Shown piece after piece: positions 49,581 to 60,101 of a stretch of DNA of 64,000 nt. The notes beneath the pieces were generated by a model that searched no databases, was not told where the DNA came from, and was given only the letters and a program-made list of their open reading frames with translations. The stretch lies in assembly GCA_965117015.1 (NCBI GenBank), contig OZ220747.1, forward strand, positions 2,294,001-2,358,000, given 5' to 3'. The stretch is from Aldehydirespirator sp965117015. GTDB taxonomy: Bacteria; Actinomycetota; Acidimicrobiia; Acidimicrobiales; Aldehydirespiratoraceae. Position numbers and translations under genes: made by a program. The stretch's first letter is position 1. The number at the start of each line of letters is the position of its first letter.

Positions 49581-49583
49581 GCC

Positions 49584-51743
<2,160 letters not shown>

Positions 51744-51745
51744 GC

Positions 51746-52705
51746 ATGGATGACCTGGTCGCCGGCGTGCGGGCGGGCGACCGCACCGCTATGGGTCGGG
51801 CCATCACGCTGGTGGAGTCGACCCGCCCCGACGACCGCCGGCCTGCCCAGGAGCTGCTCGCTCAACTCCTGCCCCATGGGGGTGGAGCCCACCGGGTGGG
51901 CGTCAGCGGCGTGCCCGGCGCGGGCAAGTCGACGCTCATCGATACCCTCGGCACCCGGCTCACCAGCGCCGGCCACCGGGTGGGGGTGCTGGCCGTCGAT
52001 CCTTCAAGCATGGTCACCGGCGGATCGATCCTGGGTGACAAGACCCGCATGGCCACCCTCGCGGCCGACGAGAACGCCTTCATCCGGCCGTCGCCGTCGG
52101 CGGGGACGCTCGGCGGCGTGACCAGCACCACCCCGCACGCGATCACCGTCCTGGAGGCGGCCGGCTACGACGTCGTGCTGGTCGAGACGATGGGGGTCGG
52201 CCAAGCGGAGGCGGCCGTGCACGCGTCGGTCGACTGCCTTTGCGTGCTGGCGCTGGCCGGCGCTGGCGACGAGCTGCAGGCCGTCAAGAGGGGCCTGCTG
52301 GAGTTGGCCGATGTGCTGGCGGTCAACAAGGCCGACGGCGACAATGAGCGGGCGGCCAGGCTGGCCGCGGCCGAGTTCCGACGTGCCCTCCCCCTGCTGG
52401 CGCCGACGGGCGAGGAAGGACCGCCGCCGGTGATGACAGTCTCGGCCGCCACCGGTGCGGGCGTGGACGAGTTATGGGACTGCATCGCCGAGCATCGTCG
52501 CAGGCTCGACGCCTCCGGCCGCCTGGCTGCACGTAGAGCCCGGGGCCGTCTGGCCTGGATGCGGGTGCTGCTGGAGCGCCGCCTGCTCGAGCAGTTCGAG
52601 GCACAGCCCGGCCTGGCCGAGCGCCGAGCAGAGCTAGAACACGCCGTCGAGCAGGGCCAGATCACCCCCGAGTCCGCCGTCGAGCAGCTCCTGTCGGCGC
52701 CCTGA
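51746..52705 (+). CDS. meaB: MeaB/ArgK-type GTPase, methylmalonyl-CoA mutase chaperone
   Basis: A 319-residue G3E-family GTPase. The P-loop is GVPGAGKSTLIDTLG; later motifs are VLAVDPSSMVTGGSILGDKTRM, a VLVETMGVGQAEAAVHASVD segment (Switch II) and NKADGD. MeaB protects and reloads cobalamin in the mutase. It is translated immediately after mutB (two-base gap), the usual gene order. Length and motifs are normal. It faces the Crp-family regulator (convergent, 19 bases). Confidence 0.92.
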   Translation: MDDLVAGVRAGDRTAMGRAITLVESTRPDDRRPAQELLAQLLPHGGGAHRVGVSGVPGAGKSTLIDTLGTRLTSAGHRVGVLAVDPSSMVTGGSILGDKTRMATLAADENAFIRPSPSAGTLGGVTSTTPHAITVLEAAGYDVVLVETMGVGQAEAAVHASVDCLCVLALAGAGDELQAVKRGLLELADVLAVNKADGDNERAARLAAAEFRRALPLLAPTGEEGPPPVMTVSAATGAGVDELWDCIAEHRRRLDASGRLAARRARGRLAWMRVLLERRLLEQFEAQPGLAERRAELEHAVEQGQITPESAVEQLLSAP

Positions 52706-52724
52706 GCCCAATAGCCCGGCCGGG

Positions 52725-53435
52725 CTAGCGGGCGCGCAGGGTGAGGTTCTTGCGGTTGGTGATCTTGTAGTGGCGGTGGTCGTGGGTGATCCAGCCCAGC
52801 CGGACGAAGGCGTGGATCGCCTTGTTGACCCGCTCGCGGCTGGCTCCCACCATGGAGGCGAGCTCCTCCTGGGTGAGCGGCATCTCGAACTCGTCCTGGT
52901 CGCCCGCCATCTCCAGCAGACGCTTGGCGGTACGTCCCATCACGTCCAGGAACACCGTGTCGGACAGCGCCTGGTCCGTCGCCCTCAGCCTCCGGGCCAG
53001 GAGTTGCACCGCGCTCCACAGTGCCGTCGGATGGTTTTCGTAGACCAGCCGCAACTCGGCGTAGGGCACCACCAGCACTTCGGACTCCTCTAGGGCCCGG
53101 GCTTGCGCCGAACGGTTGTGGCCGTCGAGGAACCCCATCTCGCCGAACAGCTCACCGGGACCCAGCACCGCCAGGAGCGACTCCCGCCCGTCGTCGGACT
53201 CCTGGGCGATGGCCACCCGGCCCGACAGCACCAGGTAGAACTCGCCGGGCTTGGCCCCCTCCTCGAACAGGACGACGTTCCGCTGAAGTGACTGCACGCT
53301 GCCGGCGGCCGCGATGTGATCCAACTGAGCGTCATCGAGTTCGGCGAAGAGAATCGTCTCCCGCAGAGCCTCCCGCAGCGCGTCCGGGGAGGCCTCGATG
53401 GCCATATCGGGAGCCGTGGAGGTGGTGTCGGACAT
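52725..53435 (-). CDS. Crp/Fnr-family transcriptional regulator
   Basis: A 236-residue regulator. A cyclic-nucleotide-binding beta-barrel (about 25-140: FEEGAKPGEFYLVLSGRVAI, LGPGELFGEMGFLDG, RSAQARALEESEVL) is followed by a dimer helix and a winged HTH (about 180-225: LTQEELASMVGASRERVNKA). The binding pocket keeps GE and RxA-type residues, so cAMP or a related nucleotide could be the ligand. I start at ATG 53435; the frame extends five codons further without support. It is divergent from ispD with 23 bases between. A TAGTGT hexamer 11 bases before the start may be its -10. Actinobacterial relatives are global regulators (GlxR/Crp). Confidence 0.87.
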   Translation of the reverse strand: MSDTTSTAPDMAIEASPDALREALRETILFAELDDAQLDHIAAAGSVQSLQRNVVLFEEGAKPGEFYLVLSGRVAIAQESDDGRESLLAVLGPGELFGEMGFLDGHNRSAQARALEESEVLVVPYAELRLVYENHPTALWSAVQLLARRLRATDQALSDTVFLDVMGRTAKRLLEMAGDQDEFEMPLTQEELASMVGASRERVNKAIHAFVRLGWITHDHRHYKITNRKNLTLRAR

Positions 53436-53458
53436 AGCAACGGCCCACACTAGTAGCG

Positions 53459-54187
53459 GTGAGTAAGCGTGATCGTGAGCGACGCGGCCAATCTGGTGCT
53501 GGGGTTTGGACCATCGTGGCCGCGGCCGGTGAGGGCAACCGTTTCGGCGGGGCCAAGCAGTTCAGCCGTCTCGGGAACCGCTGCGTGATCGACTGGACTG
53601 TGCAGCGAGCCGCCCGCTGGTCCGAAGGGGTCGTTGTCGTGTTGCCCGAGGAGCGCGCGGTCGGAGCGGACGCTTGGCGGCTGTCGGACCCCGACGGCGA
53701 CTGCGCCGGGCAGGTCGTCGCGGTGGCGGGCGGGGTGCTGCGCTCCGACTCGGTGCGGCGCGGACTCAGCCGGGTTCCCGACGACGCCGAGATCGTCCTG
53801 GTGCACGACGGCGCCCGCCCGCTGGCCACCGACGGCGTGTTCGAGCGAGTGATCCAGGCGGTGCGCGCCGGTGCCGACGCGGCCATTCCCGTGATCGACC
53901 TGACCGACACGATCCGCTGGCGGGGCGGGGGCACTGCCGACCGCCGCAAGCTGGCCGCGGTGCAGACACCCCAGGCCTTTCGAGCTGGCGCGCTGCGGGC
54001 CGCCCACGCCGCCGGTGCCGACGCGACCGACGACGCCACCCTGGTGGAGGCAGCCGGTGCGACAGTGGTCACGGTGGACGGCGACAGCCGCAACCTCAAG
54101 ATCACCGAACCCCACGACCTCGTGACGGCAGAAGCGCTGCTGGAGAGTTGTTCGGGGCCCAGCGACGCGGCTGACGGCCATGGCTGA
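53459..54187 (+). CDS. ispD: 2-C-methyl-D-erythritol 4-phosphate cytidylyltransferase
   Basis: A 242-residue enzyme of the MEP isoprenoid pathway, forming CDP-methylerythritol. The CTP-binding N-terminus TIVAAAGEGNRFGGAKQF, then VAGGVLRSDSVRRGL, VLVHDGARPL and the C-terminal ATDDATLVEAAG and DSRNLKIT are the family landmarks. An N-terminal basic stretch of about 15 residues precedes the conserved core; the GTG start at 53459 is taken. It overlaps ispF by eight bases, so the two consecutive pathway genes are coupled. Confidence 0.93.
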   Translation: MSKRDRERRGQSGAGVWTIVAAAGEGNRFGGAKQFSRLGNRCVIDWTVQRAARWSEGVVVVLPEERAVGADAWRLSDPDGDCAGQVVAVAGGVLRSDSVRRGLSRVPDDAEIVLVHDGARPLATDGVFERVIQAVRAGADAAIPVIDLTDTIRWRGGGTADRRKLAAVQTPQAFRAGALRAAHAAGADATDDATLVEAAGATVVTVDGDSRNLKITEPHDLVTAEALLESCSGPSDAADGHG

Positions 54188-54704
54188 GGTTGGAATGCGG
54201 GTCGGGCAGGGCTTCGACGTGCACCGCTACAGCGACGACCCCGAGCGGGCGCTCGTCCTGGGCGGGGTGCACTTCGACGGTGAGCGCGGCCTGCACGGCC
54301 ACTCCGATGCCGACGTCGTGGCCCACGCCTGCATCGAGGCGCTGCTGGCCGCGGCAGGCCTCGGTGACATCGGACAGATGTTCAGCGACCGCGATCCGGC
54401 CTGGGCCGGTGCCGACAGCATCGACTTGCTTCGTCGAGCCGCCGGCGCGGTGCGGGAGGCCGGATGGGATCCCGTGAACCTGTCGTGCACGGCGGTGCTC
54501 GACTCGCCCAGGCTGGCGCCTCACCGTGATGCCATGCAGCAGCGTCTGAGCGCCGCGGCCGGTGCGCCCGTGACCGTCACCGGCCGCAGCACCGAGGGTG
54601 TGGGGGCGCTGGGCCGCGGCGAAGGTGTGGCCGCCATGGCGGTGGCTCTAGTGGCTCGACGGTCCGACGATCCGAGCGGAACTCCCGCCGGTGAGCCGTC
54701 CTAA
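54180..54704 (+). CDS. ispF: 2-C-methyl-D-erythritol 2,4-cyclodiphosphate synthase
   Basis: A 174-residue MEP-pathway enzyme producing the cyclic diphosphate. The zinc ligands are in GQGFDVHRY (Asp, His) and the GLHGHSDADVVAHA segment (His); GLGDIGQMFSDRDP and the C-terminal STEGVGALGRGEGVAAMAVAL are conserved. It has a slightly longer tail than E. coli IspF. The start ATG 54180 lies inside the end of ispD. Unlike many actinobacteria, cysS is not between ispF and rlmB. Confidence 0.93.
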   Translation: MAEVGMRVGQGFDVHRYSDDPERALVLGGVHFDGERGLHGHSDADVVAHACIEALLAAAGLGDIGQMFSDRDPAWAGADSIDLLRRAAGAVREAGWDPVNLSCTAVLDSPRLAPHRDAMQQRLSAAAGAPVTVTGRSTEGVGALGRGEGVAAMAVALVARRSDDPSGTPAGEPS

Positions 54705-54788
54705 CCAGCCGCGCCGCCCTCGCCCGGAAGGAGGGTGTGGTCGCCTGGGCGGTCGCTCAGCCCGACACGCCGGATCGGATCGGTCCCG

Positions 54789-55679
54789 GTGAGCGGTTCT
54801 AACCGATCCCGTCGTCCGCGCCCGCGTCCGGGACCAGCGCGGCGTCAAGGCCCGCGCCGGTCCGGCAGCCCGTCGCCGGCCTCAACGGCACAGGGGCGGG
54901 GCAAGGGCGGCCTGGGCGGGGAGCAGGTAGAGGGCCGTCAAGCGGTCCGGGAGCTGCTGCTGGCGGGCCGGCGGCGGACCCGCACCGTCATGATCGCCAA
55001 GGGCCTCGATCCCGCCCCCATCGTCGAGCACATAGTCGAGTTGGCCCGCGAGCAACGAGCCGCGGTCCGCGAGATCAGCCGATCCGAGCTCGATGCCACC
55101 GCCCGCACCGAGTCGCCCCAGGGTGTCGTGGCGCGAGCCGATCCGGTGCCCGAGGTCGATGTGGCCGAGTTGGCTGCCCCGCCGGCGGATGCGACCGGTC
55201 GTGGCGGTCGTCCAGCCGGCGCGCCCTTCCTACTGGCATTGGACGGCATCACCGACCCCGGCAACTTCGGCGCGGTGCTGCGCACCGCCGAGTGTGCCGG
55301 GGTGACCGGCGTCGTGCTGCCCCGCCACCGCTCCGCCCGGATCACTCCCACGGTGGCCAAGGCGGCAGCAGGCGCGGTGGAGCACCTGAGGTTCGCAGTC
55401 GTGCCCGGCATCCCGTCGGCGTTGCGCACGCTGAGCAGCCACGACGTCTGGACGGTCGGACTCGATGCGGCCGGTCCCCGTCCCCTCCACGAACTAGATC
55501 TGGCCGGCGAGGCCGTGGCCCTGGTCCTGGGCTCGGAGGGCAGGGGACTGTCACGGCTGGTAGCCCAGCGCTGCGACGTGCTGGCCTCCATCCCGCTGCG
55601 CGGCACGCTGGGCTCTCTCAACGTCGCCGCCGCGGCCGCGGTGGCCTGCTTCGAGATAGCCCGCCGCCGCTGGCCCTAG
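54789..55679 (+). CDS. rlmB: 23S rRNA 2'-O-methyltransferase RlmB/TrmH family
   Basis: A 296-residue SPOUT methyltransferase. After about 50 basic, low-complexity residues come the RNA-binding domain (GGEQVEGRQAVRELLLAG) and a SPOUT fold with motif 1 DGITDPGNFGAVLRTAECAG, motif 2 LVLGSEGRGLSRLV and motif 3 IPLRGTLGSLNVAAAAAV. It methylates 23S rRNA G2251 in relatives. The start is uncertain: GTG 54789 lies inside overlapping inverted repeats, and a longer frame from GTG 54735 is possible. Its stop shares the bases CTAG with the stop of the convergent GDPD gene. Confidence 0.88.
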   Translation: MSGSNRSRRPRPRPGPARRQGPRRSGSPSPASTAQGRGKGGLGGEQVEGRQAVRELLLAGRRRTRTVMIAKGLDPAPIVEHIVELAREQRAAVREISRSELDATARTESPQGVVARADPVPEVDVAELAAPPADATGRGGRPAGAPFLLALDGITDPGNFGAVLRTAECAGVTGVVLPRHRSARITPTVAKAAAGAVEHLRFAVVPGIPSALRTLSSHDVWTVGLDAAGPRPLHELDLAGEAVALVLGSEGRGLSRLVAQRCDVLASIPLRGTLGSLNVAAAAAVACFEIARRRWP

Positions 55680-56941
55680 CTGCCGATGTCGGCAAGGGCC
55701 GCCGTCGCCTCGGCGGGGCGGCCTGCGATCACGCCGTCCACGCCCAGGGCGAACAACTCGGCGTAGAACTCCCGGGTTTCCACCACATCGGTTCCGCTCA
55801 GCCACACCCACACTTCACGGCCCTCGTCGTGGACCCGGGCCACCGTGTCGGCCGTCACCACCGGGATCCCCTGGTAGGTGAACGGCACCTGCACGACCGC
55901 AACCGACGGGTCCAGCTCCTCGGCCCCCGTGAACCAGCCGAGCAGGGCCGCCTCGCCGGGGGTGGTCGCCACCGCGGGGGCCAGAGCGTTGAACGCCTCC
56001 AGCACCGAGTCGTTGAAGCAGGCCACGATCACGGAGTCTTCCCGGCCGAGGTCGGCGATCTCTGCCGCGAGCACCTCGGCCCCGGCAATGCCGGTGGCGG
56101 GGTCCTCCTCGCCGTCGGGACCCCGCTGGAGCTTGATCTCCACATCCAGGACGTGGTGGGGGAACCGCTCGGCCACCTCCCGGAAGGTCGCCACCCGGAA
56201 GTCGTCGGGCCCGAAGCCCTCAGGCGGCTCGACCGTCCCGGTGCGCACGCCCCGGAACACGTAGTCCTCGGCGGGCCGGGTCTGGTCTCCCCAGAAGCCC
56301 GCCACGAACCAGTGGGCGTTGTCCAGTGCCTGGATCTCGGAGAGCGTCAGCTCGTTGACCGGTCCGGAGGCCTCCGTGGTGCGGTCGACGGTGTCGTCGT
56401 GCTGGACGATCAAGGCCCGGTCGGCGGTCAGCATCACGTCGAGTTCGAGGATGTCGGAGCCGGCCGCCGCCGACTGGGTGTACGCGTACAGGGTGGAGTG
56501 GGGGTAGTCCTGATCGCCGGCCGCGTGGGCGATCACCAGCGGGCGGTCCAGCGCGATCAGTTCTGCGACCGTGGAGGCCTCCGGCTGCGGCACCGCCACG
56601 GTGGTGGTCGTGGTCGGCGGCGCAGTGGTGGTCGTGGTCGGTTGCGCAGCCGTCGTGGTGGGAGCAGCCGTTGTCGTGGTGGCTGCTGTAGCGGAGGTCG
56701 ACGTCGCGGCGAGGGCGGTCGTGGTCGGTGGCGCAGCCGTCGTGGTCGAGGCCGGGGCGGCGGCAGTCGAGGTGGTCGACTCCGACGCGACCGGAGCGGC
56801 TTCTTGCGGTCCGTCGCTATCGCCGGAACTTCCGCCGCAGGCCGCGGTGAGGAGGGCTGCAGTCACGGTGAGGCCGGCGACCCGCGCCGCGCCCGAGCTT
56901 CGTTTCCGGGCCGCGGTCCCCGTCCGACGGGTCAGTGCCAT
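55676..56941 (-). CDS. Glycerophosphodiester phosphodiesterase family lipoprotein
   Basis: A 421-residue exported lipoprotein. The signal ends in the lipobox LTAAC35. Residues about 50-125 form a Thr/Ala/Pro-rich wall-spanning linker. The GDPD TIM barrel follows: IAHAAGDQDYPHSTLYAY, DILELDVMLTADRALIVQHDD, and VLDVEIKLQ. It would hydrolyse glycerophosphodiesters at the cell surface. The canonical HRG is HAA here and PENT is PHST, a variant seen in a recognised actinobacterial subgroup, while ELD and the later His remain. A TAGCGT hexamer precedes ATG 56941 by 8 bases. It converges with rlmB, and the stops overlap. Confidence 0.86.
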   Translation of the reverse strand: MALTRRTGTAARKRSSGAARVAGLTVTAALLTAACGGSSGDSDGPQEAAPVASESTTSTAAAPASTTTAAPPTTTALAATSTSATAATTTTAAPTTTAAQPTTTTTAPPTTTTTVAVPQPEASTVAELIALDRPLVIAHAAGDQDYPHSTLYAYTQSAAAGSDILELDVMLTADRALIVQHDDTVDRTTEASGPVNELTLSEIQALDNAHWFVAGFWGDQTRPAEDYVFRGVRTGTVEPPEGFGPDDFRVATFREVAERFPHHVLDVEIKLQRGPDGEEDPATGIAGAEVLAAEIADLGREDSVIVACFNDSVLEAFNALAPAVATTPGEAALLGWFTGAEELDPSVAVVQVPFTYQGIPVVTADTVARVHDEGREVWVWLSGTDVVETREFYAELFALGVDGVIAGRPAEATAALADIGS

Positions 56942-56949
56942 CGTGGCTG

Positions 56950-56955
56950 ACGCTA
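56950..56955 (-). promoter_or_regulatory. Putative -10 (TAGCGT), near-leaderless start of GDPD gene
   Basis: On the minus strand TAGCGT ends 8 bases before ATG 56941, with no Shine-Dalgarno sequence. Confidence 0.4.
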
Positions 56956-56974
56956 GCCGGTCGTGTCGCGCCGG

Positions 56975-57166
56975 GAATTGGCAGCGGTGAGTGCCGGTTT
57001 GGGCGTTCTGGGCTGCCAATTCGGCTGTGTAGGGGGTCGCGGTCGGGAATTGGCAGCGGTGAGTGCCGGTTTGGGCGTTGTGGGCTGCCAATTCGGCGGG
57101 GTAGGGGGTCGCGGTGGGGGAATTGGCAGCGTTGTGCACGGTATGCGTGCTTCGTGCTGCCAATTG
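56975..57166. repeat. Array of three palindromic intergenic repeats (B, B, A)
   Basis: Type B copies at 56975-57022 and 57047-57094 (48 bp, 72 bases apart) are followed by a type A copy at 57120-57166 (47 bp, 73 bases further). Connecting sequences resemble each other (TAGGGGGTCGCGG). They lie between two minus-strand genes. The rest of this 286-base gap is empty. Confidence 0.9.
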
Positions 57167-57227
57167 CCGCTCGCCGCGTGCAATCCTGCTCTTGCTCGCA
57201 GCGTTTGCGGGCCGCTCGGCCCGGGAT

Positions 57228-58025
57228 TTAGTCGGCGAAGCCGATGCCGCCTCCTACGGCCACGGTCGCGCCGGTCAGGTAGGAGCCGGCCCGCGACGCC
57301 AGGTAGACCGCGGCTCCAGCCATGTCGTCGGGCTGACCGATCCTGCCCAGCGGGACCGTGTCGGCCAACTCGGCCCGAGCGTTCGGATCGTCGAGGATGA
57401 ACGCCATCATCTTCGAGTCGAACGGCCCCGGGGCGATGGCGTTGACGGTGATGTGCTCGCGGGCGAGTCGCTTGGCGAGATGGCGGGTGAGGTGGATGAT
57501 CCCGGCCTTCGACGCCGAGTACGAGTAGGTCTCCATGTCGGGCACCTTCAGGCCGTCGACGGAGGCGACGTTGATCACCCGGGCCGGTGCCTCCGGACGG
57601 GCCGCGGCCCGCAGCAGGTCGAGCAGCTTCTGGGTGAGGAAGAACGGTCCCCGCACATTGGTGTCCATCACCTTGTTCCAGCCGTCCACCGGGAACTCGT
57701 CCAGCCGGGCGCCCCAGCTGGCACCGGCGTTGTTGACGAGGATGTCGAGAGACTCCCACCGCTTCGCTACCTCGCCGGCGAGCGCCTGGCAGCCCTCGGG
57801 GGTGGCCAGGTCGGCCTGTACGGCCTCGCACGGGCCCAGCGCAGACAGCTCCTCCGCGGCCGCGGCGAGCTGGTCGGCCTTGCGGGCCGAGACGATCACC
57901 CGGCAGCCGGCATCGAGCAGCCCACCGGCGATCATGCGGCCGATGCCGCGGCTCCCCCCGGTCACGACAGCCGTCCTGCCGTCCAGTCCGAACAGCTCAG
58001 TCAAGCGATCCACGTTCATCGTCAT
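57228..58025 (-). CDS. Short-chain dehydrogenase/reductase, gluconate 5-dehydrogenase-like
   Basis: A 265-residue classical SDR. AVVTGGSRGIGRMIAGGLL binds NAD(P), LDILVNNAGASWG the core, catalytic YSYSASKAGIIHLTRH, and NAIAPGPFDSKM plus the C-terminal YLTGATVAVGGG complete the family pattern. The closest described types are gluconate 5-dehydrogenase and 3-oxoacyl reductases; the substrate is open. Two start codons (58025 and 58019) are possible. It is a single gene between two repeat arrays and is not closely related to the SDR pair at 24854 and 29195. Confidence 0.85.
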   Translation of the reverse strand: MTMNVDRLTELFGLDGRTAVVTGGSRGIGRMIAGGLLDAGCRVIVSARKADQLAAAAEELSALGPCEAVQADLATPEGCQALAGEVAKRWESLDILVNNAGASWGARLDEFPVDGWNKVMDTNVRGPFFLTQKLLDLLRAAARPEAPARVINVASVDGLKVPDMETYSYSASKAGIIHLTRHLAKRLAREHITVNAIAPGPFDSKMMAFILDDPNARAELADTVPLGRIGQPDDMAGAAVYLASRAGSYLTGATVAVGGGIGFAD

Positions 58026-58174
58026 CTGCGGTCATCCTCCCGCGGTCGGCCCGACAGACGGGGCATGGTCGCCATCTTGGCAGACGAAGGACCAGTCCCC
58101 ACGCACGGTGGAGCCCCCAGCCATGGACGGCCTCCTAGGCTGTCAATCACGGGGGCGGGGGTTGCGGCTTGCGG

Positions 58175-58294
58175 GAATTGGCAGCCCAGGGCGCCCGTAT
58201 CGGCCTCCTCGGCTGCCAGTTCGAGCGCGGGGGCTGCGGCTTGCGGGAATTGGCAGCCCAGGGCGCCCGTATCGGCCTCCTCCGCTGCCAATTC
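58175..58294. repeat. Palindromic intergenic repeat, two 48-bp copies (type B, reverse orientation)
   Basis: Copies at 58175-58222 and 58247-58294, 72 bases apart. Their core matches other type B copies only when read on the minus strand (GGAGGCCGATACGGGCGCC). The first copy has GCTGCCAGTTC at its end. The pair occupies most of the gap between the SDR and P450 genes. Confidence 0.88.
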
Positions 58295-58319
58295 GGGGGC
58301 GGGGGCAGGCTCGGTCGGC

Positions 58320-59522
58320 TCAGGCGAGGCGGACGGGCAGTGACTTGAGCGCGTTGTTGAGGTTCGAGCGCTGCCGCCGGGGCCGGCCCACGAGCTCTAT
58401 GTGCTCGAAGCGGGCCAGAAGCTCCTCGAAGAACACCCGGCCCTCGAGCCGGGCGAGATGCACGCCCAGGCAGAAGTGGGTGCCGATGCCGAACGACAGG
58501 TGATGATTCGGGTTCCGGGTGATGTCGAATGACTGCGGCTCGTCGAACACGGCCTCGTCCCGGTTGGCCGACGTGTAGATCATCGCCACCTTGTCGCCCG
58601 CCGCGATCGGCTGGCCTGCGATCTCGGTGTCGACCACCGCGGTGCGACGGAAGTAGTGCAGCGGGTTGGACCAGCGGAGCACCTCCTCCACCATCGCCGG
58701 TATGGCGTCCGGGCGCCTGCGCACCGCTTCCAGCTGATCGGGGTGCTGCAGCAGGGCTAGCAGGCCGCTCGACAGCATCGTGCGGGTGGTGTCGTTGCCG
58801 GCCGTCACCAACTGCACGAAGAAGCGGCCGAAGTCCACATCGGTCATCAGGTGTCCGTCGAAATGGCTGCCGAGCAGCACGTCGGTCAGGTCCCCCTGGG
58901 GCGGCATGGCGCGCCGCCGGGCCGCGAACCCCATGGCGTACACGGCCATCTCCATGCTGGAAGAGCCCCTCTCAGCCGGATCTGCGATGTCGGGGTCCTG
59001 GCCGCCTGAGTTGCGCTCGGCCATGGCGTGGATGGCCGGCCAGTCCTCGCGGGGCAGCCCGAGCAGCTGGCCGACCACCTCGCTGGGCAGATGGGCGCAC
59101 ACGTCGTGAACGAACTCAACTTCGCCGCCGATGCCGGTCCGGTCGAGTATCCCGACGGTGATGGTCCGGATCTGATCCTCCATCCTGCCGATGACCCGCG
59201 CCTTGAACTCCGGCGACACCGGCTTGCGGTAGGCGGTGTGGCGGGGCGGGTCCATGGCCAGGAGCATGTCCCGCATGGCTTCGAGGCTGGCCTGCTCGAG
59301 ATCCTCGATGACCACGCCGCCCTCGGAGGCCGAGAACACTTCTGGGTGGCGGGCGACATGAACCACGTCGGCGTGGCGCAGCACCGCCCAGTAGCCGGCC
59401 TGCTCGGGCACCTCCTGCCAGCACACCGGGCGCTCCCGGCGCAGGCGGGTGAAGAGCTCGTGCGGTGGGCCGGCGACGTAGGCGTCCGGCGAGTAGATGT
59501 CCACGGCGGCGGTGTCGGGCAT
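58320..59522 (-). CDS. Cytochrome P450
   Basis: A 400-residue soluble bacterial P450. The oxygen-activation helix has VTAGNDTTRTMLSSG, the K helix EEVLRW (ExxR), and the haem loop FGIGTHFC351LGVHLARLE carries the axial cysteine. Length and the AMDPPRHTAYRKPVSPEF region match CYP families acting on sterols, terpenes or fatty acids (CYP125/142-like class, by resemblance only). The start ATG 59522 lies within a three-unit 18-bp tandem repeat, and no ribosome-binding site is present. No ferredoxin or reductase gene is adjacent. The substrate is unknown. Confidence 0.9.
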   Translation of the reverse strand: MPDTAAVDIYSPDAYVAGPPHELFTRLRRERPVCWQEVPEQAGYWAVLRHADVVHVARHPEVFSASEGGVVIEDLEQASLEAMRDMLLAMDPPRHTAYRKPVSPEFKARVIGRMEDQIRTITVGILDRTGIGGEVEFVHDVCAHLPSEVVGQLLGLPREDWPAIHAMAERNSGGQDPDIADPAERGSSSMEMAVYAMGFAARRRAMPPQGDLTDVLLGSHFDGHLMTDVDFGRFFVQLVTAGNDTTRTMLSSGLLALLQHPDQLEAVRRRPDAIPAMVEEVLRWSNPLHYFRRTAVVDTEIAGQPIAAGDKVAMIYTSANRDEAVFDEPQSFDITRNPNHHLSFGIGTHFCLGVHLARLEGRVFFEELLARFEHIELVGRPRRQRSNLNNALKSLPVRLA

Positions 59523-59558
59523 GGCGGCGGTGTTGGGTATGGCGGCGGTGTTGGGTAT
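59505..59558. repeat. 18-bp tandem repeat, three units, spanning the P450 start
   Basis: Units at 59505-59522, 59523-59540 and 59541-59558. On the minus strand they read in frame with the P450 as repeats of A-A-[IM]-P-[ND]-T. Only the unit nearest the gene has ATG; the others have ATA. Confidence 0.85.
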
Positions 59559-59746
59559 GGCGGCGCCGGCCGCTGGCAGCGCATGGACGCGCCGCTCTGG
59601 GTAGCTGTAGGAGATGGTAACGGTCTGGCTCAGGCGAGTCCGAGATGGAATTGCGCTCCGATCCGTCTAGCCTCGTATGTCGGCTCCTGGTAGCGCCAAA
59701 CGGCTGGCAAGGGAGCCAGGAGACCCGACTACGGAGGCTGATCCCA

Positions 59747-60037
59747 GTGGCAACCGGACGATCCAGCTTCGCAAAGCGTCAAAGGGATATGGCTAAGAAG
59801 GCCCGCGCCGAGGCCAAGCGCCAGAAGCGTCTCGGGCGCGGCGAGCTCTACGAGCTGGAGCACGCCCATCGCAACGAGGAGAGCGCCGAGGCGGCGCCGC
59901 AGGGTCCTTCCCTGAGCAACGACGAGATCATGGCCAAGGTGGAGGATCTGCATCGCCGTTATGACGACGGGCAGATGGACCTAGAGTCCTTTGACGAGCA
60001 GCGGGCCACGCTGATGGCCCAGATCTCCGTCGACTGA
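59747..60037 (+). CDS. Conserved small basic/acidic protein, unknown function
   Basis: A 96-residue protein. The basic N-terminus RSSFAKRQRDMAKKARAEAKRQKRLGRG is followed by an acidic helical part (SNDEIMAKVEDLHRRYDD...). The first half resembles a widespread family of small bacterial proteins beginning GRxxFAKRQREM. I start at GTG 59747, which has GGAGG about nine bases upstream; the frame extends further without support. The charge pattern suggests RNA or ribosome association, but nothing proves it. It lies 64 bases before the IMPDH/GMP reductase family gene. Confidence 0.75.
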   Translation: MATGRSSFAKRQRDMAKKARAEAKRQKRLGRGELYELEHAHRNEESAEAAPQGPSLSNDEIMAKVEDLHRRYDDGQMDLESFDEQRATLMAQISVD

Positions 60038-60101
60038 CCGGCCGAACCGGTCGACGAATCCCTGGTCCCGCGTCGACGCGTCTTGTAGCTTGGCGTCACC
60101 T

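Noticed and set aside
56975..57166. Regularly spaced repeats that could be taken for a short CRISPR array
   Set aside because: Repeats are imperfect, of two classes, and fully palindromic. The 24-base spacers resemble each other, so they are duplicated flank and not captured DNA. No cas gene is present.
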